A stretch of DNA of 64,000 nt from Alphaproteobacteria bacterium AO1-B (GTDB taxonomy: Bacteria > Pseudomonadota > Alphaproteobacteria > Rhizobiales > Stappiaceae), in NCBI GenBank assembly GCA_001890945.1, contig MLAX01000002.1, positions 1,134,381-1,198,380 of the forward strand. The letters run 5' to 3'. A model generated the notes under the pieces. That model had not been told where the DNA came from and did no database searches. It worked only from the letters and a program-made list of their open reading frames with translations. Both the position numbers and the translations under genes were made by a program. The stretch's first letter is position 1, and each line of letters opens with the position of its first letter. This document shows positions 1-7,972 of the stretch, piece by piece.

Positions 1-256
1 GCGTCGCCTCAAGCGCTTGCCGTGCCTGCTGCAACTCATTGATCGCAGACCGCGCGTGATCAAGAAGGACGCGGCCGGCTTCAGTCAGCGTTGTCTTCCG
101 GGTTGTTCTTGCAAAAAGTTGCGCTCCAAACGTCTTTTCAAGATTGGTCAGACGCGCACTTGCTGCCGACGGCGACAATCCAATCTCCCGGCCGGCACCT
201 GACAGGCTGCCAAGCTCGGCGACCCTGATAAAGAACTCCAAATCGTCCAGACGCAT
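1..256 (-). CDS. LysR-family transcriptional regulator, N-terminal part
   Basis: The gene begins at an ATG (256-254, minus strand) and runs off the left edge, so only about 85 residues are seen. They form a typical LysR winged helix-turn-helix: MRLDDLEFF at the start, then GSLSGAGREIGLSPSAAS as the helix-turn-helix, followed by the LTNLEKTFGAQLF recognition region. The ligand-binding domain lies outside the window, so the effector cannot be inferred. It is divergent from the small gene starting at 353, and the 96-base gap between them should hold both promoters. LysR regulators often act on the divergent neighbour, which makes that small gene a possible target. Confidence 0.88.
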   Translation of the reverse strand, partial: MRLDDLEFFIRVAELGSLSGAGREIGLSPSAASARLTNLEKTFGAQLFARTTRKTTLTEAGRVLLDHARSAINELQQARQALEAT

Positions 257-352
257 TATACCAAACTTTCGAAATATCCTTGCGATATAAGCCACATTCT
301 TCAAATCAACGCAATATGGGACAACGTCTCCACCGAAACGAAGGAGACCACC

Positions 353-535
353 ATGTTCCACACCGGAGACGAATTTGAAAACCGCGCCCGCGCTGAACGT
401 CACTACGAGTTGCGCCGCTTGAGACATGCCCTGTCCGGCCTTTTGTTCGGCCGGACTGTGGAGACAGCCGCCAAGATGCCGAACAGGCTCACAAGCGCCA
501 ATGACAAGGACTTTCCAACCTCCCGCGCGGCTTAA
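353..535 (+). CDS. small basic hypothetical protein (60 aa)
   Basis: I do not recognise a family. The product is a 60-residue, Arg-rich soluble protein with no signal peptide or membrane segment; its first 30 residues are charged and probably helical. A strong ribosome-binding site (GAAGGAGA) lies 6 bases before the ATG, and a hairpin with a T-rich tail overlaps the stop codon. These two signals argue for a real monocistronic gene rather than a chance frame. It is divergent from the LysR gene. Small Arg-rich proteins of this size are common in alphaproteobacteria and some bind RNA, but nothing here proves that role. Confidence 0.6.
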   Translation: MFHTGDEFENRARAERHYELRRLRHALSGLLFGRTVETAAKMPNRLTSANDKDFPTSRAA

Positions 536-551
536 GCGCGGGAATTCTTTT
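522..551 (+). terminator. intrinsic terminator of the small gene
   Basis: A perfect 7-bp stem (CCCGCGC at 522-528 with GCGCGGG at 536-542) encloses a 7-base loop and is followed by AATTCTTTT. The stem overlaps the last codons and stop of the 353-535 gene. Confidence 0.65.
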
Positions 552-586
552 CACTCAAGGAGTGCAATCGCGGCGAAGTCCCAAGG

Positions 587-2542
587 CTATTTTGCTGGGA
601 CATAATCCGCCGGTTGCCCGCGGGTAATAATCCCGAGATCGTCGTTTTCGCGCGCTGCCCGCAAACGCTCTTCCGCCTCATCGGCTTCACGCTGGCGCGC
701 CCACATCGATGCATACAGTCCGTCGTTGGCCAAAAGCTCCGAATGTGTTCCCCGTTCTGCAATTTCACCAGCTTCGAGCACAATGATCTGGTCCGCATTC
801 ACGACCGTGGACAAGCGGTGAGCAATCACCAGCGTCGTGCGGTTCTTTGACACCTGATCCAATGCCGACTGGATCTCGCGTTCCGTATGGGTGTCCAGAG
901 CCGAGGTCGCTTCGTCGAGAATCAAGATCGGCGGTGCCTTGAGGATCGTCCGGGCGATTGCGACCCTCTGCTTTTCGCCACCGGACAGCTTGAGCCCACG
1001 CTCACCAACTTCAGACTGATAGCCTTGCGGCAGGTTTTCGATAAAGTCGTGGATCTGCGCCATGCGCGCCGCGTCCCTCACCTCATCATCGGACGCATCC
1101 GGCCGTCCGTAGCGGATGTTGTACGCGATAGTGTCGTTAAAGAGGACAGTGTCCTGCGGGACCATGCCAATCGCATGGCGCACACTTTCCTGGGTGACAT
1201 CGCGAACATCCTGTCCATCGATCTCAACGGCGCCGCCGGTCACATCATAGAACCGGAACAACAGCCTTGAGATCGTTGATTTCCCTGCCCCGGACGGGCC
1301 AACGATGGCAATTGTCTTGCCGGCAGGAACCCCAAAATCCACACCTTTGAGGATCGGCCGGTCTGCGTCGTAGTGGAATTTCACGTCCTTGAAACGGATC
1401 GTGCCTTCAACAGCCTTGAGCGGAGCTGCCCCGTCTTTGTCTTTGATCTCGGCCGGCACAAGCAAGAGATCGAACATCGATTCAATATCGGCCAGCCCCT
1501 GACGGATTTCACGGTAGAGAAAGCCGATGAAATTAAGCGGCATGGAGATTTGCATCAGCAGTGCGTTGATCAGAACAAAATCGCCAATGTTCTGTTCGCC
1601 GGCCATGACCGCGCGGGCGGAAAGCCCCATACAGGCCGCCATTCCGAGTCCCAGAATCACTGCCTGGCCGAAGTTGAGCCAAGCAAGCGACGTCCAGGTT
1701 TTTGTCGCCGCCTTTTCATACTTGGCCATCGAGACATCGAAGCGCTCGGCTTCCATTTTCTCGTTGCCGAAGTATTTGACGGTTTCGAAATTCAGCAAGC
1801 TGTCGATGGCCTTCGAATTGGCATCCGTGTCGCTGTCGTTCATTTCCCGGCGGATGGCAATGCGCCAATTGGAAGCCTTAATCGTGAACCAGACGTAAGC
1901 CACGATCATCACGGCAACGATCACGACATAGGCAAAGCCGAACTGGAACCAGATCACACCAGCCATAAGCGCGAATTCCAGAACGGTCGGAATCCCGTTG
2001 AGGATCGTGAAGCGGACGATCGACTCAATCCCCTTGACCCCACGTTCAATAACCCGGCTCAGGCCACCGGTTCGCCGGGCCAGATGAAACCGCAAGGAGA
2101 GTTGATGCAAATGTCGGAAGGTCAGTTTGGCAAGCTGTCGGACGGCGTGCTGGCCCACGCGGGCAAACAAGGCATCGCGCAACTGGTTGAACGCAACGGC
2201 CATCACCCGAGCCGCGTTGTAGGCCAGAACCAGCATGACAGGAGCCAAAAGGAAGGCTGGCAGGCCAACCTCTTCGCCAGCGAGAACATCTGTGGCCCAG
2301 GCAAAGAAATAAGGTGATAGAACGGTAATGAACTTCGCCACCACAAGCGCAGCAACTGCCAGCAAAACCCGCTTTTTCAGATCTGGCCGTGAAGCCGGCC
2401 AGATATATGGCCAAAGGTTTTTGAGCGTTGAAAGCGTGTCACCTTCGTCCGCACTAACAGCCTTTTGTGCGGGCGCGCTTTTTTGTGCATGAGCAGGGTT
2501 TGACGGGGCCGAACCGGCCGACGTCCCATGTGATTGCGTCAA
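587..2542 (-). CDS. Atm1-type ABC exporter (heavy metal / glutathione-conjugate)
   Basis: This is a fused half-transporter of 651 aa, the usual length for bacterial Atm1/ABCB7 homologues. These inner-membrane homodimers export glutathione-linked metals or persulfides; the substrate here is inferred. The transmembrane domain covers about residues 45-350 and the ATPase about 385-625. Visible ATPase motifs are Walker A GPSGAGKST (~411), signature LSGGEKQ (~517), Walker B ILILDEATSALD (~537) and the H-loop AHRLST (~569). The start is a TTG, supported by GGGAGAG about 6 bases upstream; no ATG fits as well. It lies 40 bases downstream of the arsR-type gene and is probably co-transcribed with it, which fits metal or thiol stress control. 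Confidence 0.9.
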   Translation of the reverse strand: MTQSHGTSAGSAPSNPAHAQKSAPAQKAVSADEGDTLSTLKNLWPYIWPASRPDLKKRVLLAVAALVVAKFITVLSPYFFAWATDVLAGEEVGLPAFLLAPVMLVLAYNAARVMAVAFNQLRDALFARVGQHAVRQLAKLTFRHLHQLSLRFHLARRTGGLSRVIERGVKGIESIVRFTILNGIPTVLEFALMAGVIWFQFGFAYVVIVAVMIVAYVWFTIKASNWRIAIRREMNDSDTDANSKAIDSLLNFETVKYFGNEKMEAERFDVSMAKYEKAATKTWTSLAWLNFGQAVILGLGMAACMGLSARAVMAGEQNIGDFVLINALLMQISMPLNFIGFLYREIRQGLADIESMFDLLLVPAEIKDKDGAAPLKAVEGTIRFKDVKFHYDADRPILKGVDFGVPAGKTIAIVGPSGAGKSTISRLLFRFYDVTGGAVEIDGQDVRDVTQESVRHAIGMVPQDTVLFNDTIAYNIRYGRPDASDDEVRDAARMAQIHDFIENLPQGYQSEVGERGLKLSGGEKQRVAIARTILKAPPILILDEATSALDTHTEREIQSALDQVSKNRTTLVIAHRLSTVVNADQIIVLEAGEIAERGTHSELLANDGLYASMWARQREADEAEERLRAARENDDLGIITRGQPADYVPAK

Positions 2543-2582
2543 GTATTCTCTCCCGATGCCCTTTGCGGGCCGTTCCGGTGAC

Positions 2583-2972
2583 TTATTCGTTTGCCGCCAA
2601 CTCGTTCACCGCGCCTAGAACGCCGTGATCGTGCTCGGAGTTCAAAAGCTTCCAGAATGCGTCCGATGCTTCCTGCGTCTTTGAAATCTGATCCCAGTTC
2701 AAAACATAATGACAATTGCGCCCACGGGTGTCGCAAGTCAGAAACCCTGCATCTTTAAGAACCTGAAGGTGCTGAGACACGGTCGACTGAGCGAGCGGCA
2801 AGGCGCTGACGATTTCGCCGCAGCAAGCCTCTTTCTCGCTGGCCAAACGCCGCAGGATCGCAAGGCGCGCCGGGTGCCCAAGCGCCCGGAACTGTGCAGC
2901 CAGGCTTTCACATCCCGACAGACCGGACGCGTTTTCGCCGCTTGCGGTGTGCGGGCAAACCTGATCGCTCAT
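2583..2972 (-). CDS. ArsR/SmtB-family metal- or thiol-responsive repressor
   Basis: A 129-residue winged-helix regulator. The helix-turn-helix is at about residues 55-80 (LPLAQSTVSQHLQVLKDAGFL region), preceded by the family hallmark LGHPARLAILRRL. Six cysteines are present (positions 6, 21, 50, 51, 80, 87). The adjacent C50-C51 pair sits just before the recognition helices, near where many ArsR proteins place metal ligands. It precedes the Atm1-type exporter by 40 bases, so the pair looks like a self-regulated export operon. A 16-bp imperfect palindrome about 30 bases upstream of the start is a candidate operator. The inducing ligand cannot be read from sequence. Confidence 0.88.
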   Translation of the reverse strand: MSDQVCPHTASGENASGLSGCESLAAQFRALGHPARLAILRRLASEKEACCGEIVSALPLAQSTVSQHLQVLKDAGFLTCDTRGRNCHYVLNWDQISKTQEASDAFWKLLNSEHDHGVLGAVNELAANE

Positions 2973-3002
2973 GCGGGGAACTCCTTTCGGGCGGCGCCAA
3001 TA

Positions 3003-3018
3003 ATCGTAAATATGCGAT
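3003..3018 (-). promoter_or_regulatory. candidate ArsR operator
   Basis: The imperfect palindrome ATCGTAAATATGCGAT pairs at 6 of 8 positions and lies 31-46 bases upstream of the arsR start, where a promoter-overlapping operator would be expected. The call rests on symmetry and position only. Confidence 0.4.
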
Positions 3019-3106
3019 CAATACCCAAAAAGACAAGGTCCAACACGAATTCGGGCGGACACCAAAACGGCGCCCGCCCCAATAAACACTAAAAAACCTA
3101 TAGTTA

Positions 3107-4750
3107 TCAGCCGTTCCGGCCGGTATCTGAGGTAGGTGCGGGCCAGTTCAGGTCTCCTTCCGGTGTGAGGAACACCTGTCCCGGATAGATCAGATCCGGA
3201 TCGCGAATCTGGCCCTTGTTGGCTTGGTAGATTGTGGTGTAGCGGATACCGTCCCCATAAAGGCGCCTGGAGATCCGCCAGAGATTGTCCCCCTTGCGAA
3301 TGATCACAACAGGCAGCGCCTTCTTGACGTCCGCGCCGTCACCGTCTGCCGAGCCGGAGGTTCCGCTCGCGACGACCTTTGTCAGGACAATCTGTTCATC
3401 CTGTTGTTTTTCAAAGGTTACGGCCGCCCGCGCATCCACTGATTTGCCGTCTTCGGCAATCATGTCAGCCCGGACTTCCACATTGCCTTCCGCGACCGAC
3501 TTGTCGCCTTCAAGAAGCCACCGCCCGCTGGAATTTGCTGTGGCCTCGCCCTGGTAGTCTTCACCGACATAGACACGGACAGACGATCCGGGTTCTGCGG
3601 TGCCGGCGACGTAGACCTTGTTCTCTTCCGACTCCACTGCTTCAACCGTAACAGGCGGGTTACCGCCCTCACTGCTGGTTTCGGCAGATGCACTCGTCTC
3701 GCCCTGAGAGGCCGCGGCAACTTGCTGGTTTGTATCGGTTAGAGCCGCATCACCGGAACTTTCCGGAGCATCGGAGGCAGAGGCTGTTGTCGTCTCTACG
3801 GGCGCCGTGGTTGCTTCCGGTTCTGAAGCTGTGATGGTTCCGGCGACCTCTGCCGTCTGCTCAGACTCATGGGAACCGCTGTCGGCAGTTTGTTGTTGTG
3901 TGTCTGCGGTCGCATTTCCGTTCGAAGCTGTGTCAGCGTCAGTGCTCGGTGCAGCTGCCGACACAGCCGTTTCAGCGGCTGCCGGAGCAGCTCCCTCAGA
4001 ACCGCCAGCCTCTGCAGTGACGTTCTCAGAACTCGAGGAGCTCGGTGTGTCTCTTGCTGCTTCAGAGGTCGGTGCCGCGGCCACAACAGTTTCCTCAGCA
4101 TTTGGCGCTTCAGCGACTGCAGCCGGCGCGTCCGGCTTTTGCAAGATATTGGACGGTCCATCAGGCGAATTCAGGACCACGAGCGGCTGTTGTTTTCCAC
4201 CGTCCGGAATGGAGATGGCAACCCGTTCGTCGGACGTGGACAGCTGCTCTCCGCCCTGATCGTGAACTTCCAGAGCAACGTCATAGTCGCCAGGCTTCAA
4301 CGGCTCATCTAGAATGATGGTCCATTCGCCCGCCGGGTTGGCAATGGTTTTGCCAACCACCTCACCGTTTGCTGTCAGCGCCACAATGGCTCCGGCTTCC
4401 GACCGCCCGGCGACAACCGTCTCGCCGGTTGGTTCCACACCCACCACGTCGAAGCTCGGCTTGTCTGACACTGCCGCAGTTTCAGACGCCTCGGGTTCGT
4501 CAGGTGTGACGGCCGGGTTTTCTTCTTGCTGAACTGCGGGTTCAGACGTGACGGCCTGCTGGTCCGGAGCAGCACTTGCCTGTTGATCGCCTTTGGAGGA
4601 CTCGTTTGTAGTCCCAGCAACCTGGCTATCTGCGCGCTCCTGCTCCACCGGCATCTCGCCACTGTCACGATAGAAGTAACCGGTGATCAATGCCGCCACG
4701 CCAACAGGCACGGCGATTATCAAAGTCCGGATCAGGGTCTGCTTGCTCAT
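3107..4750 (-). CDS. LysM-domain envelope protein with Ig-like segments
   Basis: The product is 547 aa from the ATG at 4750, chosen because GGGAAGAG lies just upstream; longer in-frame starts exist. A single hydrophobic segment at about residues 8-25 (signal anchor) is followed by a long Ala/Glu/Thr/Ser-rich stretch of low complexity. Two Ig-like regions recognisable by phrases such as VVAGRSEAGAIVAL and VYVAGTAEPGSSVRVYV flank the richest part of that stretch. The C-terminal 50 residues are a LysM peptidoglycan-binding module (RKGDNLWRISRRLYGDGIRY, then YPGQVF). The protein therefore probably sits in the periplasm, anchored in the inner membrane and touching the wall. This architecture is common in alphaproteobacteria and has no assigned catalytic function. 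Confidence 0.82.
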   Translation of the reverse strand: MSKQTLIRTLIIAVPVGVAALITGYFYRDSGEMPVEQERADSQVAGTTNESSKGDQQASAAPDQQAVTSEPAVQQEENPAVTPDEPEASETAAVSDKPSFDVVGVEPTGETVVAGRSEAGAIVALTANGEVVGKTIANPAGEWTIILDEPLKPGDYDVALEVHDQGGEQLSTSDERVAISIPDGGKQQPLVVLNSPDGPSNILQKPDAPAAVAEAPNAEETVVAAAPTSEAARDTPSSSSSENVTAEAGGSEGAAPAAAETAVSAAAPSTDADTASNGNATADTQQQTADSGSHESEQTAEVAGTITASEPEATTAPVETTTASASDAPESSGDAALTDTNQQVAAASQGETSASAETSSEGGNPPVTVEAVESEENKVYVAGTAEPGSSVRVYVGEDYQGEATANSSGRWLLEGDKSVAEGNVEVRADMIAEDGKSVDARAAVTFEKQQDEQIVLTKVVASGTSGSADGDGADVKKALPVVIIRKGDNLWRISRRLYGDGIRYTTIYQANKGQIRDPDLIYPGQVFLTPEGDLNWPAPTSDTGRNG

Positions 4751-4946
4751 TGCTCTTCCCATCGAAAGCAATACGGCTGACCGGCCGCTGCTTTCGTATC
4801 TTCCCCTTGGCAGACGGCAGTATTTGTCTGCTTGCCCCATTGGATATTCTTCATCCATGCATAACGGCCTTTTTGTGCCGCGGCAAGAAAACCGCGGATC
4901 ACCAACCGGCCTTTCGAACAGAATGCTTGACCTTATACAGGGCTCA

Positions 4947-5582
4947 ATGCCACATCATGTCGTTATGACGACAAATTCTCCTAAGCATCTCAAAAGCGTT
5001 TGTGTTTATTGCGGCTCGAGCTTCGGGTCGGACCCTGCACATGAGGCGGCAGCCGCTCGGCTTGGCCAGTTGATTGCCGAAGCCGGATTGCGGCTCGTGT
5101 ATGGCGGGGGCTCGGTTGGCCTGATGGGGACCGTCGCGCGCGCTGCCATGGAATGCGGTGGGCAAGTGACGGGAATTATTCCGCAGTTTCTTGAAAAACG
5201 CGAGGTGATGCTGGACACCGTTGAAGATCTGGTGATCACCCAGAACATGCACGAACGCAAACATCTGATGTTTGAGAAATCGGATGCCTTCATTGCACTG
5301 CCCGGTGGGATTGGCACGCTGGAAGAAGCCGTGGAGATGATGACCTGGGCTCAGCTGGGTCAGCACCGCAAGCCGGTTGTTCTTGCGAATATCAACGGCT
5401 TTTGGTCCCCCCTTCTTGAGCTGCTCGATCACATGCGCGCGCAGGGATACATCCGGCCAGACACTGAAGTCCCTTACCTAATTGCCAAACAAGTGGATCA
5501 GATCATCCCCATGCTCGAGAAAAGTATCGGCGATGGTTCTGATGCCCCGTTCGAAGGTGGCGCGGCGGCCGCAGATCTTTAG
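4947..5582 (+). CDS. LOG-family nucleoside-5'-monophosphate phosphoribohydrolase
   Basis: A TIGR00730/LOG protein of 211 aa from the ATG at 4947 (AGGG four bases before it); an ATG at 4965 giving 205 aa is almost equally possible. Family motifs are present: VCVYCGSSFG at the N-terminus, VYGGGSVGLMG, and the LPGGIGTLEE substrate loop. LOG enzymes hydrolyse cytokinin riboside or purine nucleoside monophosphates to base plus ribose 5-phosphate. In bacteria without plant partners they are usually regarded as nucleotide-salvage enzymes. The gene is divergent from the LysM gene and stands alone. Function is assigned by family only. Confidence 0.88.
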   Translation: MPHHVVMTTNSPKHLKSVCVYCGSSFGSDPAHEAAAARLGQLIAEAGLRLVYGGGSVGLMGTVARAAMECGGQVTGIIPQFLEKREVMLDTVEDLVITQNMHERKHLMFEKSDAFIALPGGIGTLEEAVEMMTWAQLGQHRKPVVLANINGFWSPLLELLDHMRAQGYIRPDTEVPYLIAKQVDQIIPMLEKSIGDGSDAPFEGGAAAADL

Positions 5583-5741
5583 CCAGCAAAAAATAACGAA
5601 ACTCTCCGAACGATAGGTGTTCGGCGACTGGACGACGATTTTCGCTGGTCTTTTCGGTATGTTTTGACCCTCGGGTTAAGGTCTTGGAAGCTTCTTCCCT
5701 TGTAAATTTGCCAAGCAAATCACACGGGCGGATCAGCTTAC

Positions 5742-7001
5742 ATGCGCACTATGCTTCTGGTGGAAGACGCATCGTTCTTCGAAAAGGCGATCGTTGACCG
5801 GCTTCAGGATATCGGACGTCACCAGATCATGGTCGCGCGAAATTTCAGTGAAGCGGAAAGCTGTCTCGACATGCCGATCTGCGAACCCGATCTTGCATTG
5901 GTGGATCTGACACTGCCGGACGCGCCAAACGGGGAAATCGTTGACCTTTGCCGCAACAGAAACATTCCGACGATCATCTTCACAAGCAAGTTCGACAACG
6001 AAGTTCGTGAAAAGGCTCTCGCAAAAGGGGTGATCGACTACGTCCTCAAGGACACCCCAGCGAGCCTTGATTATGTGGCTGAACTGCTGAAACGGCTGTC
6101 CTACAATCCCAAGATCGGCATCTTGATTCTGGATGATTCCTCTGTCGACCGGGAGCGGATCGCTCAGATCACATCGCACCATCTTTATCAGACTTACCAA
6201 GCCAGCACGCCGGCTGAAGCCCTGCAGATTTTGCGGGATCACCCGCACATCCGACTTGTTCTTGCCGATTATTACATGCCGGACGAAGACGGTTTTGCAT
6301 TTTTGAAGACAGTGCGGCGCAAATACAGCCGCGAACGCCTGAGCGTGATTGGCATGTCGTCGCTGTCGAACTCAGACAACCGCATCCGCTTCTTGAAATA
6401 CGGCGCTGCCGATTTCATCGACAAGTCCTATGCGCCAGAAGAAATCCTTCTCCGGATTTCGTTGAACCTGGACATGATGGACCGCATCGCAGAGCTCAAC
6501 ACCCTTGCCATGCAGGATGCGCTGACAGGGGTTCACAACAGGCACTTCCTTTTCACAAAGGCCGTGAAGCAAATCGAGTCCTGGGCACATTCCGGCAATA
6601 AGGCGTCTTGGATTGCGGTGTTTGATCTCGATTCATTCAAACAGATCAACGACGAATACGGACATGATGTCGGCGACAGTGTCCTTCTAGGTTTTGCGCG
6701 CCAGCTTCGAGCGCTCGCCGGACCAGAGGACATAATCATCCGGCTGGGCGGCGACGAGTTCTGCATGATCTTCCGATCGGAAACACGCGACAGCCTAACC
6801 CTGAAACTGGCCGGGTTCATGAAGAGCCTCAGCACACACCCGATCCGGCATTCGGGAACCGACCTTCTGTGCCAAACAAGTGTCGGCATTGCAAAGCTCG
6901 AGGGCGGAGAGATCTCCGACGCGCTCAGCATCGCCGACAAACATCTTTACGCCTCCAAGCGGAGTGGGTTTGAAATGCTCGCCGTCGCTTCCGACGGATG
7001 A
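5742..7001 (+). CDS. PleD-like response regulator diguanylate cyclase (REC-REC-GGDEF)
   Basis: The 419-residue protein has two receiver domains (about 1-120 and 125-245) and a GGDEF domain (about 250-415). Both receivers keep the phospho-acceptor Asp (ALVDLTLPD and VLADYYMPD), and the second also has the acidic pair LDDS. The catalytic signature GGDEF is intact at about residue 334, so synthesis of cyclic di-GMP from two GTP is likely. The four residues preceding the last five before GGDEF read GPED rather than the RxxD of the inhibitory I-site, so product inhibition may be lost. This is the PleD domain order, usually part of a phosphorelay controlling surface attachment or polarity. No kinase gene is adjacent. 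Confidence 0.9.
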   Translation: MRTMLLVEDASFFEKAIVDRLQDIGRHQIMVARNFSEAESCLDMPICEPDLALVDLTLPDAPNGEIVDLCRNRNIPTIIFTSKFDNEVREKALAKGVIDYVLKDTPASLDYVAELLKRLSYNPKIGILILDDSSVDRERIAQITSHHLYQTYQASTPAEALQILRDHPHIRLVLADYYMPDEDGFAFLKTVRRKYSRERLSVIGMSSLSNSDNRIRFLKYGAADFIDKSYAPEEILLRISLNLDMMDRIAELNTLAMQDALTGVHNRHFLFTKAVKQIESWAHSGNKASWIAVFDLDSFKQINDEYGHDVGDSVLLGFARQLRALAGPEDIIIRLGGDEFCMIFRSETRDSLTLKLAGFMKSLSTHPIRHSGTDLLCQTSVGIAKLEGGEISDALSIADKHLYASKRSGFEMLAVASDG

Positions 7002-7013
7002 CAGACCAGCAGA

Positions 7014-7946
7014 TTAGACCGTCGCCTGCTGCGCTTTTCTGGCGTTTCGTGCATTCCGCCAGCTGTCGAATGTAAAGACCACGAGCGCAATCCAGATCAT
7101 GACAAAACCGAGCAGTTTGACCTGATCCAACGGCTCTCCCCAGACATAAACCGCCATCAGAAAGTGTATCGATGGCGCAATGTACTGCATCAAACCAAGC
7201 ATGAAGAGTGGCAGACGGCGTGCGGCCGAGCTGAAACAGATCAGCGGCAACGCCGTAACAATGCCTGTGCCTGCAAGCGCAATGAGGACTGGAATATCAT
7301 CCAAGATCAGCGCATCGACACCCCATGAAAGGCTGAGAAGCAGGTATCCAATGGCAATCGGAAACAGCAGCACCGTTTCAACGAACAGGCCGGGCGTTGC
7401 CTTAACAGGTGTCACCTTCCGCACATAGCCGTAGCCTGCGAACGAGAACGCGAGCACCAGAGACACCCAAGGCAGCCCACCGGCCAGAACCGCCTGCAAG
7501 ACGACCGCGAAACCGGCCATGGCAACGGCAATGTACTGCCATTTCGTCATGCGTTCGCGCAGAACGATCAGCCCAACCAGAATGCTGACGAGCGGATTGA
7601 TGAAATAGCCGAGCGATACATCCAGAACCTGCTCGTTCGCAATCGCCCAGACAAACACCAGCCAATTGACCGAAATGAACGACGCGGACATCGCGAGTTT
7701 TTTCAAGACTGCCGGGTCAGCAAAGACATCAAGAACTTCCTGCCAGCGGCCCCGAAGATACAGAAAGCCGCCAACGAACAGAACGGACCAAGCAATCCGG
7801 TGCGCAACGACGAGGTCCGCCGAAACCGTATCGGTCAGCTTGTAGTAGGCCGGAAAGAACCCCCACATGCCGTAAGCCGCAAGGCCAAAGAGGAGGCCAC
7901 GGCGGAGTTCGTTTTCCGCCTCGGTGCGTGTCACGGGCTCAGACAT
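7014..7946 (-). CDS. rarD: RarD/EamA-family inner-membrane transporter
   Basis: A 310-residue DMT-superfamily protein with about ten hydrophobic segments. The RarD type is recognised by the opening LRRGLLFGLAAYGMWGFFP, by WLVFVWAIANEQVLDVSLGY and by INPLVSILVGL. RarD was named for chloramphenicol sensitivity; its substrate is not established. The start lies 26 bases after the cimA stop with AAGG about 9 bases upstream, so it may be the last gene of the gfa-gfa-cimA transcript. It converges on the PleD-like gene with a 12-base gap and no evident terminator between them. Confidence 0.88.
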   Translation of the reverse strand: MSEPVTRTEAENELRRGLLFGLAAYGMWGFFPAYYKLTDTVSADLVVAHRIAWSVLFVGGFLYLRGRWQEVLDVFADPAVLKKLAMSASFISVNWLVFVWAIANEQVLDVSLGYFINPLVSILVGLIVLRERMTKWQYIAVAMAGFAVVLQAVLAGGLPWVSLVLAFSFAGYGYVRKVTPVKATPGLFVETVLLFPIAIGYLLLSLSWGVDALILDDIPVLIALAGTGIVTALPLICFSSAARRLPLFMLGLMQYIAPSIHFLMAVYVWGEPLDQVKLLGFVMIWIALVVFTFDSWRNARNARKAQQATV

Positions 7947-7972
7947 AGCGCGTGCCTTTCTGGCGCCGAACC

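Noticed and set aside
1373..2317. 314-codon open frame on the plus strand
   Set aside because: Antisense to the Atm1-type transporter, and rich in His/Arg as expected from reversed codons.
3600..4600. Low-complexity stretch that might suggest a mobile or repeat region
   Set aside because: It is the Ala/Glu/Thr-rich linker of the LysM protein, in frame throughout and without repeated DNA units.
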